Below are positions 57,411 to 64,000 of a stretch of 64,000 nt of DNA, piece by piece. The stretch spans positions 51,869,098-51,933,097 of the forward strand of contig JBANSL010000020.1 in the NCBI GenBank assembly GCA_037127255.1. Reading direction: 5' to 3'. Made by a program: the position numbers and the translations under genes. Every line of letters starts with the position of its first letter. Position 1 is the stretch's first letter. Source of the stretch: Persicaria tinctoria. Taxonomy: Eukaryota; Streptophyta; Magnoliopsida; Caryophyllales; Polygonaceae. Below the pieces are notes generated by a model, which made no database searches, was not told where the DNA came from, and saw nothing but the letters and a program-made list of their open reading frames with translations.

Positions 57411-57660
57411 AACCTTCTTAAGGTCTTGGCTACGAACTTCTTCATTATCTTTTGTGATCTGCTAAGCTCTTTATGAAGCTCTCAACTTCCTTGAAGGAGT
57501 TGCAACCAGAGAAAATCAAGAACTTCTAATACAAAAATAATAAAATAAGCATACATAAAATTTGTACCAGGGAAGCTTTACCTGAGCTTGGTACAAACAA
57601 ACTCTAGATTCAGCTTCATCAATAAGATCAATAGCTTTGTTGGGCAGAAACCGATTACTA
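57411..57660 (-). pseudogene. ClpC-type Hsp100 ATPase fragment
   Basis: Minus-strand exon 57660-57582 reads [19 protein letters not shown] and ends at a GTAAAG donor. This is the conserved [20 protein letters not shown] of chloroplast ClpC. The next piece (about 57505-57411) reads ELHKEL and, after a one-base deletion, QITKDNEEVRSQDLKK, matching the ClpC middle domain (ELRQITKEKNEAVRSQDFEK). A TGA near 57484 replaces an arginine codon. The ATP-binding motifs and the remainder are absent. Confidence 0.8.
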
Positions 57661-58149
57661 TAGGATAACATTTTTCAATGACAAAATTTTCACTTAGAAC
57701 AACATTATGTAGACATTGCAAGACAAAGAAGCTTAAGGTGTGTGTAAGTGAAGTGCACCTGATGTTCTAGTAAGATATTTTAGATGTAGCCATGGGATCC
57801 AAGAGCTTGTGAGGTAGAGAGAGACCTTCCATTTGTTCAGCAATACACTCCTCTTCTGTGCTGACTGCCCAAGTCTTCTAACACCCTCTATCTGTTAATA
57901 CTATTATTGGCTGCACAATTGCATACCCAAAACTGACTTCCTACCGTACAAAAATGCATTCAAGCAGAGCCTTCAAACTCACCTAAGGAGGTAAAATCAT
58001 AAAAGTTGCCTCTATCAAGGTATAGCTCTGCATGTATAAAGGCCCACATTCATAAATCTATTATTGATGTAAAAAAGATATTGAAAGTGAGAAAACGCCA
58101 TGTCAAAACAGCAAGAACGTGACAAAGAGTAAACAATCAAAATGACTAC
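57661..58149. other. Non-coding stretch between the ClpC fragment and the gypsy LTR
   Basis: Nothing is recognisable here; any further captured exons are too diverged for me to identify. Confidence 0.4.
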
Positions 58150-58337
58150 TGTTGATAGGAGGAAATCGAGACTTGCAATTAAAATATAAATAAATCAAAG
58201 CAAACCGATTCCGTTCCAAGCAAATAATTACAAGACTCCCTTCCGTTGTAGCAAAAGGAAGTCAGGATCGATCCTCGAGAAAGCTGGTCAGCGGATCTCA
58301 GATAGCCAGCGAATCACGTCCAGAAAATGACTCAGAA

Positions 58338-58570
58338 GTACTCGACCTCGACTAGGGTGTAGTCGATAGGGGTCTTGTACAATCGATTTCGAGTAGAAAC
58401 AGCGAATCCTGGCACCAGAGGTAGTCGACGTTGACTAGATCTCCTCGATGTCGAGTAGATGGTCGTAGTCGAGTACCTGCAGAAACACAAACGACAATGA
58501 TCCTGCTTGATCGAGTAATTAGTAGTCGACATAGACCAGTTTGGTCGAAGTCGAGTAGATTCGCAGAAAC
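58338..58570 (-). repeat. TCGA-NN-TCGA array, U5 side of LTR C
   Basis: Copies include ACTCGACCTCGACTAG, GTAGTCGACGTTGACTAG, CTCGATGTCGAGTAG and GGTCGAAGTCGAGTAG. The centres are mixed (CC, CG, TG, AG), more degenerate than in the U3-side array of the same LTR. Confidence 0.75.
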
Positions 58571-59359
58571 GTAATGAAAGCTAGGGTTGGCAGATTTCGA
58601 AATAAACAAATATGAAAGAAAACTTCCAAGACCAGGGTTTGCAACAACGATAACCAAACATGCATAAGACAAGATAAAGAGAGATAATCATGCAATCACA
58701 TCAAAGGATCAAGCTTTCACCTTTTCCAACAATTAGACAACTCTTTCGAGTAACCCTAATTGTATCTACCAATTTTATGTTTATAATCCAAGTGGTTAAC
58801 CTGAATCTCTATTAATTAGGTAATAAATATAATAAAGATAGTGGATGATCAAAACATGATAAAAGTCAAACCTTTACCTTAGACATGCATGGCTATCGTC
58901 GGGCTCACCCCGACCCTAGAAGTAGGAGGACTACTCACTCTTCATCATAGGAAAACTCATTAATAATAAAAGGGAAATAAATTGCATTAATGAACTAAAA
59001 CAAAGCTTACAACCGATCGAAGCCAATTCCGCTCTCGCCAAATACAACTCCTCTCGGCTCCAAGCTCTCTCTCTCTCTCTCTCTACTCTACTCTCCTACT
59101 CGCTATGAATTGTGTGTTGAAAGATACCTACAACTCAGACCCTAGGGCCTTATTTATAGTGTTCAATCCCCGCTATTCAAGGAAAGAACAATCTATCTAT
59201 GTCTAAAACTTTATATCTAAAAACATAAGATAAAGTGTAATGAATAAAGGAAATAAATCTATAAGGAAACTATACTAATGTGGATAAATCCCTCTTGAAC
59301 TTGATAGATCTTCATGTGGATGGATAGAATTCCACATATCTTCACTTGCAAGTAATCTA

Positions 59360-59595
59360 TCTCCTCGGCACACACTCGATCTCCACTCGGACTGACGTTT
59401 GGAAGTACTCGACGTCGGGTAGAAATTTTCTCCTCGGATTTGCACTCGAGCTCGGCTACTCTCTAGACTCGATATGTGTACTCGACGTCGAGTGAAATTT
59501 GCCTTCTCGAGTGGATGCTTTGCTCGTGCTCGACTTTCTGATTTCGACTTGGATGTAATCGACGTCGACTAAAGTACTCGACGTCGAGTAGAATT
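59360..59595 (-). repeat. TCGA-NN-TCGA array, U3 side of LTR C
   Basis: TACTCGACGTCGGGTAG, GTACTCGACGTCGAGTG, AATCGACGTCGACTAAAG and TACTCGACGTCGAGTAG: nearly every clear copy has CG in the centre. Confidence 0.8.
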
Positions 59596-59980
59596 GTCAG
59601 CTTTCAACATTCTACTCCGTTCTTGAAACGCACTTTCCCGAGTCCTCGTTCGTTCGATTGATGCAAATGAGTATGCGTTGGAAAGCTCTTTTCGAGGGAT
59701 TCAACTCTCATGAAGATATCAAAACTTGATTCAGGATGATGAATGGTGAAAAGTGGGCTTTTCTCCAGCTGCACCATTCTTAGCTTCTTCATGACTTTTC
59801 TTTAAGCTCTAAAGTGCGTTTGATTTCTGCGAAATTAAACAATAACTAGTGTAGATCTCCATAATTGGCAACTAAGCATAAACTACAAAGATTATGTACT
59901 ATTCTAACCCAAATGTATGAAATGCATACATAAATCGATATAAAAGTAAACGTAGAACATGGTGAATTAGGCTCACATCA

Positions 59981-60122
59981 AACACCTCATACTTAAGCTT
60001 GATTGTCCTCAAGCAATACTTTAAATGGGCATTCAGAGGAAGAATAAAAACCCTCAACATATTAGATCCATTGCCTTATATCCCTGCAATCAATTACCAT
60101 CCTTGAAAAGGTACTTATGCCA
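59981..60122 (-). mobile_element. Gypsy internal stub between two LTRs
   Basis: The 142 bp is homologous to the segment just upstream (minus sense) of LTR B (61700-61850): AAGTACCTTTTCxAGGATGG, ATTGCAGGGA, TCTAATATGTTGAG and the polypurine region. It is the extreme 3' end of an internal region and nothing else. Confidence 0.85.
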
Positions 60123-60269
60123 TGTTGTTGCAGAAGGATGGTCAAGTATGAAAATATAAATAAATATAAAAGCAAACTGACTCTCTGTCTCAGCAAATAA
60201 ATACAAGACTTCCTCCCGTTGTAGTAGAAGGCAGTTAGGATCGATCCACGAGGAAGCGTGTCAGCGCCC

Positions 60270-60480
60270 GCCTTTTCGGTTCCAGATCTTCGCAGAATTT
60301 CGACCAGAAGAGTCCTCGATTTCGACCAAACAACTCGAAATCGACCAACACTGTTGACCAAAAAAAAGAAGCAAACCAAGCAGAAACAAAAACCAAACAA
60401 AAGAACTCGACCTCGACGTCGACCAACTTCCTCGACCTTGACCAAAACTATTCGAAATCGACTAAACACAGAAACTAAAA
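60270..60480 (-). repeat. TCGA-NN-TCGA array, U5 side of LTR B
   Basis: CCTCGATTTCGACCA, ACTCGAAATCGACCAA, CTCGACGTCGACCAA and TTCGAAATCGACTAA: mostly AA/TT centres, some CG. Confidence 0.75.
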
Positions 60481-61011
60481 TTTGAAACTTTTCGCAACAC
60501 AGAACACGAAATTGATGAAATAAATCAATAAACTAAATACTTCCAAGCTCAGGGTTTCAACACCACAACGATAACCATGTAAAATAACACATAAATGCAT
60601 AAAAGATCATGCTTTTCATCAAATAACTTTCGTTAATAACAAATAGGAAAATAGAGGATTTCGCATAAACCCTAATTGTTACTAACCCTTTTTCACATAA
60701 TTAACCCAAGTTTTATTAAGATCACTTTCGCTTCAATAACACAAACAAGTATCACCTTCAAATTTCGCAAAAGAATCATGCTCGTAGGGATAGAAGACGA
60801 AATTGCATAAAAAGCTTGTACCTTTACCGCATTACCTTACATGGCTACCGTCGGGCTCACCCTAACCCTAGAAGTTGGGTGACTACTCGCTCTTCATCAT
60901 CAATAGACTCATCAATAATAAAAGGAAATAACTTTGCATTAAATAAACTAAAGAGAGCTTACAACCAATCGAAGCCAAATCCCGCTCTCGCCTTCTCCAA
61001 CCTCAATCGCC

Positions 61012-61048
<37 letters not shown>

Positions 61049-61149
61049 GTAACCAATTGTAACTTGAATTTAATGAATAGAAATCAACCCCTAAGGCTCT
61101 ATTTATAGGCTTCATTCCCTAGATAATTAGGAAAGAAACTCTATCTCGA

Positions 61150-61440
61150 GCTGGTATTTTCTCAGCTCACTTCAGCAACTCGATCACCGCCTCAGGAGTA
61201 GATGTCGACTTGGTGGAACTCGATATCGACCAACATCTTCCTTCTTCAGATTTCTTGGGCCGACTTCTGGAATCTTGACTCGATATGGGTACTCGATATC
61301 GACTTGAGGTAGTCGATATCGACCAACTTCTTCTCAGCTTCCTCGATTCTGGCTTCTTTAGTGGAAATCGACTGCTTTACTCGAAATTGACTAAGCTTGG
61401 TCGAAATCGACCAAATGGTGTCGAGTCGATTTTCTCGTTT
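61150..61440 (-). repeat. TCGA-NN-TCGA array, U3 side of LTR B
   Basis: AACTCGATATCGACCAAC, TACTCGATATCGACTTG, AGTCGATATCGACCAAC and GGTCGAAATCGACC: mostly AT or AA centres. Confidence 0.8.
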
Positions 61441-61699
61441 CCAGCTCGATTTGTCCTGGTTCCGCTACTTCTTGACCTTGGACTTTCTGTAGTTGACTTC
61501 GAGCTTTTCCTCCTTTCTCTGAACTGCTGTAAATTGCCTCGATTTCTGTGAAATTAAACAGAAACTGGTGTAGATTCCATATTTTGGCAAATAAGCATAA
61601 ACTACATAGATTATGTACTATTCTAACCCAAATGTATGAAATGTATGCAGCAAACGATGTAAAAGATAGTATAAAACATGGCAAATTAGTCTCAAAACA

Positions 61700-63400
61700 A
61701 ACACCCCATACTTAAGCTTGCTTGTCCTCAAGCAATACCTTTAATTTGTCATTTTGGGGAAGAAATCAAAACTCTCAACATATTAGATTCATTCTCATAT
61801 GTCCCTGCAATTAATCACCATCCTCGAAAAGGTACTTGCGTCACAAATCCATACATGTGCAATTAAAAAGCAACATCTACTCACAAAAGGAGGGTTATGC
61901 AAAACGATTCATAAGTGACAAAGCATTAATAATCAAGAGGACTTTAATTTAAGCTCAAGTAAGGAGTAGATTGGTAAAAGGATAAAGATGAGCAATTTTT
62001 GGCCATGTGGTGCTAATGATCCGGGGAAATGAAGTACTTACCAAACTGTATTTCCACATTCCTTCTTCATAAGAATCATCACCTTTCTCTCATTGCTTTT
62101 TTCAATATTATGCTTTTACTTCTCTAACCTCAGCACTGCCTTCTCGCGAGTCGCAAACATGGGTGTCATGAATGACCCTGGATACTTAGTGCTTCAGACT
62201 CCTCACATTGTGTGTCCCATCTCGCCAAACTATTATCTTAGCGAGTAGGGTCGATCTACCTTTATCTCATGAGGTGATCGGATTTTTTCTCACTCATTAA
62301 ATTTTCCATATATTTTCGAAACTTTCCTACCAAATTCCAATAATGATAACAACAACACAAACACCATATAATAATCTCCAAAATGTGACATCATTCTCAA
62401 CATAATCCCCGGATAGGAAATGAGGTAAAGAATGGACAATATTTGGAACATGTGGAGCATAGTATATATAAAATAAGGCATAATATAGCTTTTGTGATGC
62501 ATAAGCATAGGTAAGGCTATGATATAACAATATGAGCATTATATGGAAATATAAAGTCCTCCATCCTCTTATCATGCAACATGTCAAAAGCAATATCAAA
62601 TTTTACCTCCTTTCATGGTTTTCAATAAAATTATGCACTTCCGTTGTGACTTCACTTTACTAGGCAATTTAATTCTATATCTCTAATGAATCCAATTTTG
62701 CATCATCGAGTTCAATAAAGCTTCCATGACATTTATCAAAAAATTCAATGGGGGTCATTTTTCTTTAAACTTTGGAAAACATGCATGTAAGCACATAAAT
62801 CAATAATGAATTCCAAAATAGCCATGTATAAGCAATTCAACAATTAAGCTTTAAATATGCACACATATGTCAAATATGATCAAATATGCACAAAGTAAGC
62901 CCTTCCCCCACCCATACTTAAATATTACAGTGTCCTCACTGTATAAAAAATAAGGGTAAAGAAAGAAACTCACTAGACAGATGTGCAGAATGCCGGAAAT
63001 CGAGTGTAATGTTGCTGCAGAGATGGTCGACATCGATAAGGGCTGGTCGATTTCGAGGAAGCTGGTCGATGTTGACCAAGGCTACTCGAGATCGAGTAAG
63101 GTAATGCCTCCAGGGTGGTTTTCCTCGACCACAGGCTTCTTTTTGCTCAATGTTTTTGGTCGATGTCGAGTAACTTACTCGACGTCGAGTAAGTCTGCAG
63201 CTTCTTTTACCTGCAATATTCGTTAGAAAAGAAATACCCACAATATAAAAACAATGTCCAAAATCAAAAACCAAAAACAACAATGTCCAAAAATCTCAAA
63301 AACTAAATGTCTATTTACAAGCTCTAGATTTTATAGTCGCTAGGCCGACTTTCTCTGTTAAGCTCAAGGTGGCATTTGCAGAGCCCATGTAGCCTGGGCT
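61700..63400 (-). mobile_element. Gypsy 3' internal non-coding region
   Basis: The region between the polyprotein tail and LTR B. It has no recognisable protein and is AT-rich with TCGA-NN-TCGA arrays at 63005-63205. Long 3' non-coding regions are usual in Tat/Athila elements. Confidence 0.65.
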
Positions 63401-63793
63401 TCAAACTCCATTTTTGTCCATGATCAGTTGTAGTCCTCCTGAATGGATCTTGTTCACAGTGAAGGGCCCCATCTTCTTCTTATTGAATTTGTTGGGAAAC
63501 CAATGATCCTTAGATTTGGTGACATAGACTTTGTCTCCATCTTGATATTCCTTAGGCTCATCATTGGAAATCCTGCATAATCGCACATACCAAGGCAAAC
63601 CTCTCCCATGTGTAGATAAATCATTGATTGAAATAGGAGAAGAAAGATCCATACCTTGGCTTACCTTCGCAGAATCGGATTTGGGAACCTCCTGTTCTGG
63701 TCCATTTCGAGTAAGGGTACTCGATATCAAGGAATTTGGCTCGTCTGGTGGACTACTGGTCGAGAAAGTGGGGTTTTGGTCGACATCGACCAA
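63401..63793 (-). pseudogene. Gypsy polyprotein C-terminal tail (integrase end)
   Basis: The minus-strand frame reads YQDGDKVYVTKSKDHWFPNK then KKKMGPFTVNKIHSGGLQL, matching the GDxVxV...GPFxVxK region that ends gypsy integrases. Upstream of it in the same frame, instead of integrase, is a serine/threonine-rich stretch partly encoded by TCGA-type motifs (VDVDQNPTFSTSSPP). The rest of pol would lie beyond 64000. I cannot tell whether the frame is intact; the unusual upstream part suggests a rearranged copy. Confidence 0.6.
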
Positions 63794-64000
63794 GTTGGTC
63801 GATGTCGAGTTGTCCTCGGCTTCGAGTTGTTTGCTCGACGCTGTTGCTGTAGGTGGAGAGCTCGAGGTCTAGTCGACGTCGACCAAGGTACTCGACGTCG
63901 AATAACTCTGGTCGATTTTGACCCCATACTTGAATCCTGTCAAGGCATCCGAAAAGAAGTTAGTCAACGTCGACTTACCTTGGTCGATGTCGAGTTGACC
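63710..64000 (-). repeat. TCGA-NN-TCGA array in the gypsy internal region
   Basis: TACTCGATATCAAGG, GGTCGACATCGACCAAG, GGTCGATGTCGAGTTG, AGTCGACGTCGACCAAGG and TACTCGACGTCGAATAAC occur within 250 bp. Centres are AT, CA, TG and CG. The array continues to the window end. Confidence 0.8.

Larger units (their letters stand above)
56023..58149 (-). mobile_element. Second Helitron-like element (minus strand) carrying gene fragments
   Basis: On the minus strand a GC-rich stem-loop (complement of 56035-56052, stem of 7 with two G-T pairs) is followed by TAATCAA-C, CTAG (56026-56023) and a T, matching the Helitron 3' end rule. Upstream, on the same strand, are fragments of a TBC/RabGAP gene and a ClpC gene. 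The 5' end cannot be located. The upper border given is simply where the gypsy LTR starts. Confidence 0.4.
58150..59980 (-). repeat. Gypsy LTR C
   Basis: On the minus strand it begins TGATGTGAGCC and ends CTCCTATCAACA. It is collinear with the solo LTR at 12402-14254, including the TATA region (59161-59170), the CT/GA tract near 59067-59083, the GGCTATCGTCGGGCTCACC block near 58893 and the final GGATCGATCCTGAC block. Confidence 0.9.
60123..61699 (-). repeat. Gypsy LTR B
   Basis: On the minus strand it begins TGTTTTGAGAC and ends CTGCAACAACA. It is collinear with LTR C and the solo LTR but shorter. It contains a (CT)15 microsatellite at 61017-61046 where the other LTRs have a short GA tract. 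Confidence 0.9.
58150..64000 (-). mobile_element. Compound Ty3/gypsy (Tat/Athila-like) element, minus strand, runs off window
   Basis: Read on the minus strand the order is polyprotein tail (63793-63401), a long 3' non-coding internal region, an LTR (61699-60123), a 142-bp internal stub (60122-59981), and a second LTR (59980-58150). Before each LTR is the phrase ATTGCTTGAGGACAAxCAAG then CTTAAGTATGxGGTG, the polypurine-tract region typical of the Tat/Athila branch. Two LTRs separated by only the 3' internal end suggest LTR recombination or a tandem insertion with deletion. Confidence 0.85.

Noticed and set aside
60062..60469. 135-codon minus-strand frame in LTR B as a protein
   Set aside because: It lies wholly in the LTR and TCGA-motif array; homologous LTRs do not keep the frame open.

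Overview
The window looks like nuclear DNA of a flowering plant, most likely a eudicot. The evidence is AT-rich intergenic DNA, GT-AG introns, plant-type ribosomal promoter motifs (telo-box, site II), a plant low-molecular-weight purple acid phosphatase, a FAR1-related sequence, and the usual plant transposons (copia, gypsy, L1-type LINE, Helitron, hAT, PIF/Harbinger, MITEs). I cannot name the species.

Only three genes look intact. A 60S ribosomal protein L10a gene lies at 15288-17133 (+, five coding exons, one intron apparently GC-AG). A BABAM1/MERIT40-like BRISC/BRCA1-A subunit lies convergent to it at 18153-20295 (-, three exons). A secreted purple acid phosphatase lies at 33745-35577 (+, seven exons). 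They do not form a pathway; they are a small gene island and one isolated gene in repeat-rich DNA.

Layout. 1-5400: decayed fragments of a MATH/TRAF-like gene (+) and a starch synthase III gene (-). 5440-9099: a T-rich tandem array, then fragments of an ANP/NPK1-type MAPKKK and a PDI-like protein, ending in a hairpin plus CTAG that looks like a Helitron 3' terminus. 9100-14900: duplicated and inverted repeats, an inverted-repeat element, and a solo gypsy LTR with a perfect 5-bp target duplication. 14900-20500: the L10a/BABAM1 island. 20500-28343: one putative TIR element, then a MULE-like palindrome split by a 5'-truncated LINE. 29192-31800: a hAT-like element carrying a retroposon that has 16-bp target duplications. 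33500-35600: the phosphatase. 38000-41133: a decayed FAR1-related gene interrupted by a hAT-like MITE. 41400-49261: a tandem repeat, a GC-rich retroposon-like block and a full-length but dead copia element. 50056-54760: a dead PIF/Harbinger transposase, a MITE and a second LINE (-). 54900-58149: a ~100-bp tandem repeat and a second Helitron-like terminus (-) with TBC/RabGAP and ClpC fragments. 58150-64000: a compound gypsy element (-) with two LTRs.

Two themes recur. First, fragments of at least six unrelated cellular genes sit in transposon-like contexts, as expected of gene-capturing Helitrons. Second, the gypsy family has LTRs of about 1.6-1.85 kb and an internal region loaded with a short palindromic motif, TCGA-NN-TCGA. 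The central dinucleotide differs between LTR copies but tends to be shared by the two arrays within one LTR. I know of no description of this pattern, and it is the most unusual signal in the window.
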